DNA of 11,092 bases from JALOOE01 sp964423545 (GCA_964423545.1 CAYRFV010000192.1:1-11092); one strand, 5' to 3'. Counted from the stretch's first letter, positions 1-6,394 are shown. Notes: generated by a model from the letters alone, not told the origin. Numbers and translations are program-made.

Positions 1-52
1 AACCAGTGATTTGACTGGTTACGCTTGTTGGTGAGGATGCAGGATGTTAAGG

Positions 53-1358
53 TTAGGCGTTGCTGGGTGCTTTCTGGCGGATGCGCTGCAGGAAGCGTAG
101 GTTGATGAGGATGTAGATCAAGGTGTTGAGGTTCGCGATGGCTGCGCCGTTGCGGATATGGGGGCGTTCGATGCCGAGTGCCACGGCCTGACTGTTGATG
201 CGTTCGACGGCGGTGCGCTGGTTGTAGACTTGCTTGTAAGTTTCGCTCGCACGATCGAGGGTGTAGCGCAGACGCGCGCCGATGCTGGTGGGCATCTGTG
301 CGGTACAGCCGCCTTTGGGCCAGGTTTTGTGGTTCGCTAGACACACGTCAGCGGTCTTGGCCGGGAACCGTAACGGACACACGTACTTACCGCGTTCATG
401 CTCGACGCTGCAGGTGGTGCGATCGGTGAAGGTGAACTTGAGCGGCATCGCCAAGCCCGCGGCGCACAACGGCAGACCCTGGGCGTCGAAGTGGCGCTGA
501 CCGGCTTTGTAACCGCCTTTCTCGCTGAACGGGATCGCGGCAAACGCATCAGGATCATCCCGCCGATGAAAATGGGCGTAGACATACCAGGCATCGAAGG
601 CGGCGTCGAAGGTCGCCTGGCGCGGCCGATAGCCCAGGCGCTGTTCGGCCTGGGCCATGAGCGGGAAGAAGTAGCTGACGTCGGCTTGATCGAAGGGTTG
701 GGTCAGCTCAGCCAGCACGAATTCACCCAATTCAGGCACTTTGATCACGACGACCCCGGAGCCGTAGCCCCAGTAGAACTCGCCCACCTTGGTCTGTGCG
801 GCGGGGACAGGATTAGTCTTGGGTGTCGGCGGCTGCGCGGGCGGTTAGGTCAGTCAAGATCAGGCGCACACTGGCGGCGAGCAAGAACTGGAGTGCGGCA
901 TTCGGCATCGTGCGCAGCAAGCGGGTGAAATGGCGCTCGGTGGGCAAGCTGGCCTGGGCATCAAAACCGTAGGGCTGGTGCGGGGCTGACGCCAGGGGAA
1001 AGCCCAAAAGCCAGATCAGCAGCGGCTGGTCCACCAAGCAGGCACGCAGGTCCCCCATCGACTGCCGGGTGTCTTCCAGCTTGACGAGGCAGGCGGCCGC
1101 AAAGGCGGCATACGGCACGGTGGTCTGCCCCCAGTTGCGCTGCAAGTCGCGTTCGGGGAACTGCGCCCAGGCGAGCGGCCCCAGCAGCTCCAGGTAACGC
1201 ATCGTTGGCGCAGATTGCGTGATCAGCGCCGGCAAGCGGCTGGCTTGCCTCCACAGGGTGTGCAGATCCGGACGTTCGGGCGGCAGGGGGGGCCGGCCGA
1301 GGCGGCGTAGCGGGTTGGGGAACGCTGCAAAACGCGGTAGAATCGAGATGCCTGTCAT
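53..1358 (-). pseudogene. DDE transposase, frameshifted and probably internally deleted
   Basis: Two minus-strand reading frames give one transposase. The N-terminal part runs from ATG at 1358, with an AGGAGA ribosome site 7 bases upstream, to a stop at 813 (181 residues, no known catalytic motif). The C-terminal part is in the +1 frame from roughly 816 down to the stop at 53. It holds an FDAAFDAWYVY segment (candidate second Asp) and RTAVERINSQ (candidate catalytic Glu), ending in a helix typical of IS4/IS5-type DDE transposases. The two parts meet around 787-815. From memory of relatives, a segment with the first catalytic Asp (DTK.I.AWVKENN-like) belongs between them, and nothing like it is visible, so both a deletion and a frameshift seem likely. 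A programmed -1 frameshift does not explain it, because the shift is +1. A sequencing indel would explain the shift but not the missing Asp segment. Confidence 0.75.
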
Positions 1359-1464
1359 GGTCTTCTCTCCTGAGCACTGAAAACGGATGCGACACGTCCA
1401 TTTTCGCACAACAAGAGCGGACTGACAGGCACAATCAACTGTCCGCGGACTGATTACGCTCAAC

Positions 1465-1560
1465 CGTAACCAGTCAGGACACTGGTTACGATCTCTCGCG
1501 GCGTTGTCGTCGCTGGTTACGCACTGGTTACGCCAAAACGTAACCAGTCATTTGACTGGT
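1465..1560. repeat. Cluster of ACTGGTTACG repeats at the IS right end
   Basis: The 10-mer ACTGGTTACG occurs in direct and inverted orientation: reverse at 1465-1474, forward at 1481-1490 (together a perfect 10-bp-arm hairpin with a 6-base loop), forward at 1512-1521 with one mismatch, forward at 1523-1532, and reverse at 1539-1548. A sixth copy lies at 14-23 at the left end. Positions 1-19 and 1542-1560 also match directly at 18 of 19 bases. The repeats probably serve as transposase binding sites or nested element ends, but this is inference. Confidence 0.75.
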
Positions 1561-1631
1561 CCAACCCTCCTGCGGCGGATCTGGCTCGAACCGCACCCAA
1601 ACGGTCTGAAGAGCAACCGAAGTCGACCAGA

Positions 1632-1658
1632 AACCCGTTTTCTCGGAGAAAACGGGTT
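1632..1658. repeat. Palindromic repeat, left copy flanking the toxin-antitoxin pair
   Basis: A perfect inverted repeat with 13-bp arms (AACCCGTTTTCTC and its complement) lies around a single central G. As RNA or a cruciform it would form an 11-bp stem with a TCGGA loop. Positions 1634-1657 match 2466-2489 at 23 of 24 bases, so it recurs on the other side of the AbrB/PIN module. It resembles REP-type dispersed palindromes; no T-run follows. Confidence 0.85.
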
Positions 1659-1665
1659 CGCCCCC

Positions 1666-1694
1666 TTGCATTCCGACACGCCTGGATGTATGAT
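1666..1694 (+). promoter_or_regulatory. Promoter of the antitoxin-toxin operon
   Basis: A -10 box TATGAT (1689-1694) lies 17 bases after a weak -35 TTGCAT (1666-1671). It places the transcription start near 1701, about 43 bases before the antitoxin ATG and at the edge of the GTGCAG/CTGCAC inverted repeat. The weak -35 leaves the call tentative. Confidence 0.5.
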
Positions 1695-1700
1695 GTTTCT

Positions 1701-1724
1701 GTGCAGTAAATCTGCACTGGCAGA
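1701..1724. promoter_or_regulatory. Candidate operator of the AbrB/PIN operon
   Basis: An inverted repeat GTGCAG-TAAAT-CTGCAC (1701-1717) overlaps a second one, TCTGC-ACTG-GCAGA (1711-1724). Both sit at the expected transcription start and upstream of the ribosome site GGAGG (1734-1738). AbrB-type antitoxins usually repress their own operon by binding such half-sites, so this is the natural candidate. No binding data can be derived from the sequence. Confidence 0.45.
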
Positions 1725-1743
1725 ATCTCCGTGGGAGGTAGTT

Positions 1744-2022
1744 ATGGATGTGACCATCCAGGTCCGGCAGCGCGGCACACTGACGCTGCCGGCCGAGCTG
1801 CGCGAAAAATACCGGATCGGGGTCGGCGATACTGTCCGGATCGTTGATCTCGATGGCATCATAGTCTTGACGCCGATGACGCCGATGGTGACGGAGCTGG
1901 CGCGCGAAATCGAGCGGGCGCGCCTGGCTGCCGGCCTGAGCGTGGAGGAACTGCTCGGCGCGCTGCGCGAGCAGCGCGAGCGTTACTATCGAGAGAACTA
2001 TGCCGACGCCTCAGCCGCGTAA
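1744..2022 (+). CDS. AbrB/SpoVT-family antitoxin
   Basis: This is a 92-residue protein. The N-terminus (about 3-46) has the AbrB/MazE swapped-hairpin pattern: Q.RGTLTLPAELREKY..GVGD.V.I.D.DG.I.LTP. This is the DNA-binding half that represses the operon. Residues about 50-92 form a charged helix that would wrap around and neutralise the partner toxin. ATG 1744 is chosen because GGAGG lies 5 bases upstream and the protein then begins directly with the domain; longer in-frame starts have no ribosome site. The gene overlaps the PIN toxin gene by 23 bases, so the pair is translationally coupled. Family and role are confident. The label VapB would be conventional, but the exact subfamily is not resolved. 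Confidence 0.88.
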   Translation: MDVTIQVRQRGTLTLPAELREKYRIGVGDTVRIVDLDGIIVLTPMTPMVTELAREIERARLAAGLSVEELLGALREQRERYYRENYADASAA

Positions 2023-2458
2023 GCCGCGGGTCTTCGTCGACGCGGATGTGCTCTTCGCGGGTGCGGCCGCGGCATCGGAACATGGCGCCAGCCTGACCAT
2101 TCTGCGCATGGCCGAGATCACGTTGATCGAGGCCATCACGTCGCACCAGGCCGTGGTCGAAGCCGAGCGCAACCTTGAGGCCAAACTGCCAGTGGCCTTG
2201 CCCGCCTTTCGTCTCATCGTCAGCCGATGCTTGAAGGTGACGGCCGATCCGGCGCCTGCCGATCTGATCCCTCACGCCGGGTTGGCCGATCCGGCCGACC
2301 TGTCGCTCCTGGTGGCCGCGCTGCGCGAAGGATGCCCCTGGCTGGTGACTTTCAACGGACGCCATCACCGGCCCGGCCATCCGCAGGTGACGGTCCTGCG
2401 TCCCGGCGATCTGATTCTTCGCGTGCGCGATCTGCTGGCCAGTCTGGCCAGCCAGTGA
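2000..2458 (+). CDS. PIN-domain toxin (VapC-like ribonuclease)
   Basis: This 152-residue PIN protein is encoded directly after and overlapping its AbrB antitoxin. The strand-one motif RVFVDADVLFAG supplies acidic residues D14 and D16. Glutamates E54 and E56 lie in the second helix. D97 and D100 in LADPADLSLLVAAL match the third acidic position. The last motif, LVTFNGRHH, carries Asn119 where many family members have Asp, a variant seen in several PIN groups. PIN toxins are Mg-dependent endoribonucleases that cut tRNA, rRNA or mRNA when not bound by antitoxin; the target here cannot be predicted. ATG 2000 is the only reasonable start. The stop at 2458 is followed 7 bases later by the right-hand palindromic repeat, which may also end transcription. 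Confidence 0.85.
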   Translation: MPTPQPRKPRVFVDADVLFAGAAAASEHGASLTILRMAEITLIEAITSHQAVVEAERNLEAKLPVALPAFRLIVSRCLKVTADPAPADLIPHAGLADPADLSLLVAALREGCPWLVTFNGRHHRPGHPQVTVLRPGDLILRVRDLLASLASQ

Positions 2459-2464
2459 TTAGGG

Positions 2465-2489
2465 CCCCGTTCTCTCGGAGAAAACGGGT
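2465..2489. repeat. Palindromic repeat, right copy flanking the toxin-antitoxin pair
   Basis: Positions 2466-2489 repeat 1634-1657 with one base change in 24 (C at 2472 for T). The change makes the palindrome imperfect by one pair. It starts 7 bases after the toxin stop codon and could act as a 3' stem-loop, though no T-run follows. Confidence 0.85.
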
Positions 2490-2506
2490 CTCACAACGAG
2501 CAACTC

Positions 2507-2671
2507 ATGACCCAACGTCGTCTCATCGAAGAAACCTTCCCGCTGCTCAAGGGACGCAAGCCGGTGGCCGAGTTGCGGCCGCTGCCTGCCGGGCGTCGCC
2601 TGGGAGAGCTGGAGGAGGCCGCGCACTTCGCCGCGGATTTGGCGGCAGCGAGTGACCCGTGGGCGTCTTGA
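2507..2671 (+). pseudogene. Possible DUF1156-type methyltransferase N-terminal remnant
   Basis: This is a short 54-codon frame beginning MTQRRLIEETFPL. The first 13 residues look like the start of DUF1156 / COG1743 adenine-specific DNA methyltransferases, which are often near defence genes. After that the sequence (LKGRKPVAELRPLPAG...) no longer resembles the family, and the frame ends at 2671, far short of the usual many hundreds of residues. No good ribosome site precedes it. If the likeness is real, it is a truncated relic. It could also be an unrelated small protein or chance. The recognition is from memory of the family only. Confidence 0.3.
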
Positions 2672-2788
2672 TCGACACTGGCCCGGGGTCACGGCTCATA
2701 TGAGCGAATTCCAGCAGGCGCACGGGCTGACGGGGCAGTTGGTCTAGGCCGGCGGGGGCTGGCGCATGGGGCAGTAGCAGGGGGACGG

Positions 2789-2977
2789 ATGATGAAAGCA
2801 GCCTCTGACGTGGCCGGGAAGAGCGTGGCGCAGGCGCTGCTGTGGATCAGCTATCCGAAGGCCGCGGCCCGGATCAAGTCGGACATCACGCGCGATCCGA
2901 TCTGGCGCACGGGCAACGACCTCGACCTGGACGCGGTGATCGAGCTGGATGTGGCCTCGACGCTGGGACGGCGCTGA
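2789..2977 (+). pseudogene. DUF3052-like C-terminal fragment
   Basis: This is a 62-residue frame. LLWISYPKAAARIKSDITRD followed by W and then VIELDV resembles the C-terminal half of the small DUF3052-like proteins (pattern LW.SYPK....K.D.TRD.GW ... VAIDD.WSA.RF). The N-terminal half of the domain, about 70 residues, is missing; the frame stays open upstream but shows no likeness. The expected Trp-Ser-Ala-x-Arg-Phe ending is also eroded (VASTLGRR). A weak GGGGGA site precedes the ATG, so a short protein could be made, but the gene looks broken. It is followed by another gene remnant in a different frame. Confidence 0.45.
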
Positions 2978-3141
2978 TCCGGCGGACGCAGGCGGCGCTC
3001 GGCCCCGCGGCGCGCATCCTGCTGCTGGCCGCGCCCGCGGTTGCGGATTACTACCCGCGCCTCGGCTTTGCGCCCCAGCCGCGGGCGTGGATGATCGGCA
3101 CGCGCGACCCGCTGGGCGCCGAGCTCTCGCAAGCCGCTTGA
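2971..3141 (+). pseudogene. GNAT acetyltransferase C-terminal remnant
   Basis: An out-of-frame stretch of about 56 residues encodes ARILLLAAPAVADYYPRLGF followed by APQPRAWMI, the usual end of small GNAT N-acetyltransferases: a strand, the helix with the Tyr (D-Y-Y) that acts as general acid in many members, and the GF turn. The acetyl-CoA-binding motif (RxxGxG/A) and everything upstream are absent. It overlaps the end of the DUF3052-like fragment by 7 bases in another frame, as if two genes had been joined by a deletion. Its TGA stop lies inside the -35 box of the next promoter. Confidence 0.55.
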
Positions 3142-3166
3142 CCTGCGAGCGCGTTGCCCCTATAAT
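3138..3166 (+). promoter_or_regulatory. Promoter of the lipoprotein gene
   Basis: TTGACC (3138-3143) and TATAAT (3161-3166) are separated by 17 bases, matching the sigma70 consensus at 11 of 12 positions. The transcription start would be near 3173, giving a leader of about 87 bases before the ATG at 3260. Confidence 0.85.
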
Positions 3167-3259
3167 GGCGTTGTTTGCACCTTCCTGCACGCATAAGGCG
3201 CCCCAAGTGGTTGGATTGTATCTGTCTCTCCGGCAGTGTCGCACAAGGAGGGTCGAGCT

Positions 3260-4405
3260 ATGCAACGCCACACACTTCGCTGTAAGCGGCCGGTCGTCGG
3301 GCCGCGCCTCCTCATGCTGCTGATCTTTCTGATGGCTCCTCTGTCCGCCGCAGGCTGCGGCGGGCCGACTGGCAGGATGCCCCCGCCCCAGCGTCCGATG
3401 GAGTTCATCAACCAGGGGTGGTTCAACGCGCGCATCGTCGTCGACACTTACAAGCCGGATCCGAACTATGCGGCGGCCGCGTTCCCCGGCGGGGTGGCGG
3501 TCGCCTTTGCGCCGCCGGCCGGCCCTTCGCCCAGCCGCTATCTGCTGCTGCCGGTGGGCGCGTACACCTTCTGCTACGATTGGCAGGACGGCGCGATGTA
3601 TCATGCCATCACCGCGCTCACCGGCCTGGCGAACAGCGCGCCCAGCGATCGCGAAGGGGCCTACGGGGTGATCATCACCCCGGGCCGGGAAGCCAGGCGC
3701 TTCGATGGCCCTTGCCCGAACGCGCCGCCGGTCACAAGTGGCGCGGCCGGCTCTCCCGTCCCCACGCGCGCGGCCACGCGCACGCCCACCGCGCAACAGA
3801 TCGGTAGTGCGCCCAATACCCGGACGCCCACCGTCACCGTTTCGAGAGCGGGCGCGGGTGTCACGCCGACCGCGACATGGACGCCGACCCGCACAAGACC
3901 TGCAGCCGCAACGGTCACGCCCACTGCCCGCAAGGCGGTGCAGTCCCCCCCACCGACGCGAACTCCGGTCGACTATGTGCGTTACCGCGACGCTTGGTGG
4001 AAACGCATTGAGGATCTGCGCAACGAGTTCATCCAGAAGAACTGCACGCCGAGCTACTCCGGCTGCGCCGTGGATATCAAGGGGATGCCGACCCCGGCGC
4101 GCAACTCGCTCTACACCTATTACTCGGTGAACCTGCACCCCTCGTACCTGACCTTCGCGCAGAGCCTGGAGGATCAGCTGTTGGTGGCCCTGAGGAAGTG
4201 CTTCCAGGAGTTCATCGACAGCAAGGGCAAGGGCAACCTGGATGTCCGAGTGGGGGCGCAGGGCAAGTGCATCTATGATCACGTGGACGTGCTCTGGCAG
4301 AAGGAGTGGACGCGTATTCATGAGACCTCCTGCCGGGCGGCGTGCGGCGAGCAGGGCAAGATCGGCGTGGTGGAAGGGTCGCCGCGCGTGTGCGTCTGCA
4401 AGTGA
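3260..4405 (+). CDS. Lipoprotein with Thr/Pro-rich linker and Cys-rich C-terminal domain
   Basis: No known family was recognised for this 381-residue protein. Residues about 15-32 form a hydrophobic signal segment ending SAAGC, so Cys33 is the probable lipidation site of an exported, membrane-anchored protein. Residues about 45-150 form a small domain. The next 70 or so are a Thr/Pro/Arg-rich linker with many T-P pairs, probably extended and exposed. The last 145 or so contain eight cysteines, including C-x6-C, C-x3-C and a final CVCK, suggesting disulfides outside the cell. The start at 3260 has an ideal AAGGAGGG site 7 bases upstream and leaves a proper signal peptide; the longer frame upstream lacks one. 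The gene stands alone behind its own strong promoter and ends before a GC-rich hairpin. A surface or stress role is possible but not shown. Confidence 0.85.
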   Translation: MQRHTLRCKRPVVGPRLLMLLIFLMAPLSAAGCGGPTGRMPPPQRPMEFINQGWFNARIVVDTYKPDPNYAAAAFPGGVAVAFAPPAGPSPSRYLLLPVGAYTFCYDWQDGAMYHAITALTGLANSAPSDREGAYGVIITPGREARRFDGPCPNAPPVTSGAAGSPVPTRAATRTPTAQQIGSAPNTRTPTVTVSRAGAGVTPTATWTPTRTRPAAATVTPTARKAVQSPPPTRTPVDYVRYRDAWWKRIEDLRNEFIQKNCTPSYSGCAVDIKGMPTPARNSLYTYYSVNLHPSYLTFAQSLEDQLLVALRKCFQEFIDSKGKGNLDVRVGAQGKCIYDHVDVLWQKEWTRIHETSCRAACGEQGKIGVVEGSPRVCVCK

Positions 4406-4411
4406 GGGGCA

Positions 4412-4450
4412 GCGGCGGCCCTGCGGGGCTGCGGGGCGGCGGGCCGCCGC
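4412..4450 (+). terminator. Hairpin after the lipoprotein gene
   Basis: Perfect 10-bp arms (GCGGCGGCCC at 4412-4421 and its complement at 4441-4450) with a 19-base loop start 7 bases after the lipoprotein stop. No T-run follows, so it is a terminator-like or RNA-stabilising stem rather than a classical intrinsic terminator. Confidence 0.5.
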
Positions 4451-4463
4451 CTGCGGTCGGCGT

Positions 4464-4493
4464 TTGGCGTTTTCGCCGCGGCTGTGGCATAAT
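4464..4493 (+). promoter_or_regulatory. Candidate promoter for the ABC-F transcript
   Basis: TTGGCG (4464-4469) and CATAAT (4488-4493) are 18 bases apart, 9 of 12 matches to consensus. It would give a leader of about 245 bases before the ABC-F start at 4745. Within that leader are a 7-bp stem with a UUCG loop (4577-4594) and the terminator at 4701-4734. A frame at 4539-4562 (ATG, MIILISA, stop) could be a leader peptide but has no ribosome site. Confidence 0.5.
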
Positions 4494-4576
4494 GCCGTAG
4501 GTCAATCGTCGATCACTTTTCGCCAATCGTTTGTCCTGATGATAATCCTGATCTCAGCCTGAAGGTCTGCTCCCGC

Positions 4577-4594
4577 TTCCCGCTTCGGCGGGAA
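4577..4594 (+). other. UUCG-capped stem in the ABC-F leader
   Basis: TTCCCGC-TTCG-GCGGGAA forms a 7-bp perfect stem with a C(UUCG)G tetraloop, one of the most stable small RNA hairpins. There is no T-run, so it is probably a structural leader element. Apart from this, the promoter, and the two terminator-like stems, nothing gene-like was seen in 4406-4744. Confidence 0.55.
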
Positions 4595-4700
4595 ACCACC
4601 TGCGGCCCGCGCCACGCGTTGACGCCGGGCGGCAGGTTCAGGGCGGGGCTGCGCGCCCGCTGAGATCGCTGCGTTGGGGTCCGACCGCTGTCTTTGTCAT

Positions 4701-4734
4701 CGCCGTGGGCGTTCCGCTCGCGGCGTTTTTGTTT
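4701..4734 (+). terminator. Intrinsic terminator immediately before the ABC-F ribosome site
   Basis: The arms 4701-4711 and 4715-4725 pair over 11 consecutive positions (nine Watson-Crick, two G-U) around a three-base TTC loop, followed directly by TTTTTGTTT (4726-4734). This is a textbook intrinsic terminator. It ends exactly where the ABC-F ribosome site GGAGAGGGG (4735-4743) begins. It either ends an upstream transcript, so that ABC-F needs a promoter inside it, or attenuates ABC-F expression. Confidence 0.72.
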
Positions 4735-4744
4735 GGAGAGGGGT

Positions 4745-6394
4745 ATGTTGCAGGTCCGAGAGATCACCAAGTGGTTCGGCGACGTCAAGGTGCTGGACCG
4801 GGTCAGCTTCAACCTGAATCGCGGCGACCGCGCGGGCCTGATCGGGCCGAACGGCTGCGGCAAGACGACGCTGCTGCGGATCCTCGCGGGTGAGATGGCG
4901 GCCGACCGCGGGAGCGTCCAGCTCGCGCCCGCGACGCTGCGCGTGGGCTATCTGCCGCAGGCGCTGGAGTTCGCGGCCGGCGCGACGGTGGGGGATGTGC
5001 TGCTGGCGGCCGGCGACGCGCGCGAGGCGGCCGAGACGCGGCTGGCGCGGCTGGCTGAGGCGATCGCCGCGGCGCCGGGCGATCAGCTCGATGCGGCGCT
5101 GGCCGAGTACGATCGCGGGCTGGCCGAGTTCCAGGCCGCAGGCGGCGAGAGCCTGGCCGCAGACGCGGATGCGGTGCTGGCGGGGCTGGGCCTCGCGGAC
5201 GTCGATCGGGCGCGTCCGGTGGCGTCCCTCAGCGGCGGGCAGAAGACGCGGCTGGGGCTGGCGCGGCTGCTGCTGATCCAGCCCCATCTGCTGCTGCTCG
5301 ACGAGCCGACCAACCATCTCGACATCGCGGCGCTGGAATGGCTGGAGGAATACCTGGCACGCTATCCCGGCGCGGTGCTGATCGTCTCGCACGATCGCGC
5401 ATTCCTCGACCGCACGGTGAACCGCATCCTGGCGTTGGACGACGCGACGCACGCACTGGCCGAATATGCCGGCAGCTACACCGACTATGCCGTCACGCTC
5501 GATCGGGCGCTGGAGAGGCAGTGGGCCACCTACAAGGAGCAGCAAGAGCGGGCCCAGAAGCTCGAAGCGTCGATTCGCAAGCTCAGCAACCAGGCGAAGG
5601 GGATCGAGCAGGAGACGATCCACTTCCACTGGCGCCGCATCGCCAAGGATCTGGCGCGCCATGCGGTGGTGCAGAAGGCGCGGCTGGAGCGGATGCTGGC
5701 CAGCGAGGAGCGGGTCGACAAGCCCGGTCTCGCCTGGAAGATGAAGCTTGAATTCGCCGACGCGCCGCGCAGCGGCCAGGATGTGCTCTTCATCCGCGAT
5801 CTGCGCATGGGCTTCGGGACGCGGCTGCTGTTCGACGAGGTGAACCTGCACCTGGGCTACGGCGAGCGCGCGGTGCTGGTCGGCCCGAACGGGACCGGCA
5901 AGACCACGCTGCTGCGCTGCATCACGGGCCAGCTGCGGCCGTGGGCGGGCGAGATTCGGCTGGGCCGGGGGGTGCGGCCCGGCTATATGGCCCAGGAGCA
6001 GGAGACGCTCGACCGCGCAGCCACGCCGCTGGAGCTGATTCGCCGGGCTGCGCCGCTGGATGAGACGGAGGCGCGCAGCTTTCTGCACTATTTCCTCTTC
6101 GCAGGGGACGAGGTGTTCGTCCCCACCGGCCGGCTGAGCTTCGGCGAGCGCAGCCGGCTGGCGCTGGCGCTGCTGGCGGTGCAGGGCTGCAACTTCCTGC
6201 TGCTCGACGAGCCGATCAACCACCTGGATATTCCCTCGCGCGAGCGCTTCGAGCGCGCCATGGCGCGCTTCGAGGGCACGGTGCTGGCGGTGGTGCACGA
6301 CCGCTACTTCATCGACCGGCTGGCGACGACGCTGTGGTTGATGGAGGGGGGGCGGGTGCGCAGCCTGACGGTGGGCGGTGACGAGCGCGAATGA
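4745..6394 (+). CDS. ABC-F family ATPase (ribosome-associated)
   Basis: This 549-residue soluble protein has two ABC ATPase domains and no membrane segments, the ABC-F layout. Domain 1: Walker A GPNGCGKT (34-41), signature LSGGQ (162-166), DEPTNHLD (186-193), switch His in SHDR. A charged helical linker (about 255-340) corresponds to the P-site tRNA-interaction motif. Domain 2: Walker A GPNGTGKT (380-387), a variant signature LSFGER (464-469), DEPINHLD (488-495), switch His518. ABC-F proteins bind the ribosomal E site and either rescue stalled ribosomes (EttA, Uup) or protect from antibiotics (Vga, Msr, OptrA). Which type this is cannot be told here. Start 4745 has GGAGAGGGG just upstream; earlier in-frame starts fall inside the terminator region. 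The long leader with a terminator favours regulated, possibly drug-responsive, expression. Confidence 0.9.
   Translation: MLQVREITKWFGDVKVLDRVSFNLNRGDRAGLIGPNGCGKTTLLRILAGEMAADRGSVQLAPATLRVGYLPQALEFAAGATVGDVLLAAGDAREAAETRLARLAEAIAAAPGDQLDAALAEYDRGLAEFQAAGGESLAADADAVLAGLGLADVDRARPVASLSGGQKTRLGLARLLLIQPHLLLLDEPTNHLDIAALEWLEEYLARYPGAVLIVSHDRAFLDRTVNRILALDDATHALAEYAGSYTDYAVTLDRALERQWATYKEQQERAQKLEASIRKLSNQAKGIEQETIHFHWRRIAKDLARHAVVQKARLERMLASEERVDKPGLAWKMKLEFADAPRSGQDVLFIRDLRMGFGTRLLFDEVNLHLGYGERAVLVGPNGTGKTTLLRCITGQLRPWAGEIRLGRGVRPGYMAQEQETLDRAATPLELIRRAAPLDETEARSFLHYFLFAGDEVFVPTGRLSFGERSRLALALLAVQGCNFLLLDEPINHLDIPSRERFERAMARFEGTVLAVVHDRYFIDRLATTLWLMEGGRVRSLTVGGDERE

Larger units (their letters stand above)
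1..1560 (-). mobile_element. Insertion sequence with decayed DDE transposase
   Basis: One transposase reading region on the minus strand is bracketed by related ends. Positions 1-23 and the reverse complement of 1539-1561 match at 19 of 23 bases, which fits terminal inverted repeats. Each end is itself nearly palindromic (AACCAGT ... ACTGGTT). The transposase stop lies about 50 bp from the left end and its start about 200 bp from the right end. No target-site duplication can be checked because the left end coincides with the window edge. The broken transposase suggests the copy cannot move by itself. The exact boundaries are inferred from the repeats, and the IS family is not assigned with certainty. 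Confidence 0.6.

Noticed and set aside
813..813. Programmed frameshifting joining the two transposase frames
   Set aside because: The shift is +1, no clear slippery site or stimulator is visible, and family residues seem to be missing between the parts.
1465..1560. Possible CRISPR array from the repeated ACTGGTTACG motif
   Set aside because: Units are too short, spacing is irregular and orientations are mixed; no cas gene is present.
2744..4321. 525-codon minus-strand frame opposite the lipoprotein gene
   Set aside because: Arg/Gly/Ala-rich, no recognisable domain, and opposite a gene with an ideal promoter, ribosome site and signal peptide.
4539..4562. Seven-residue leader peptide MIILISA in the ABC-F leader
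   Set aside because: No ribosome site precedes it and short frames occur by chance; kept only as a remark in the leader description.
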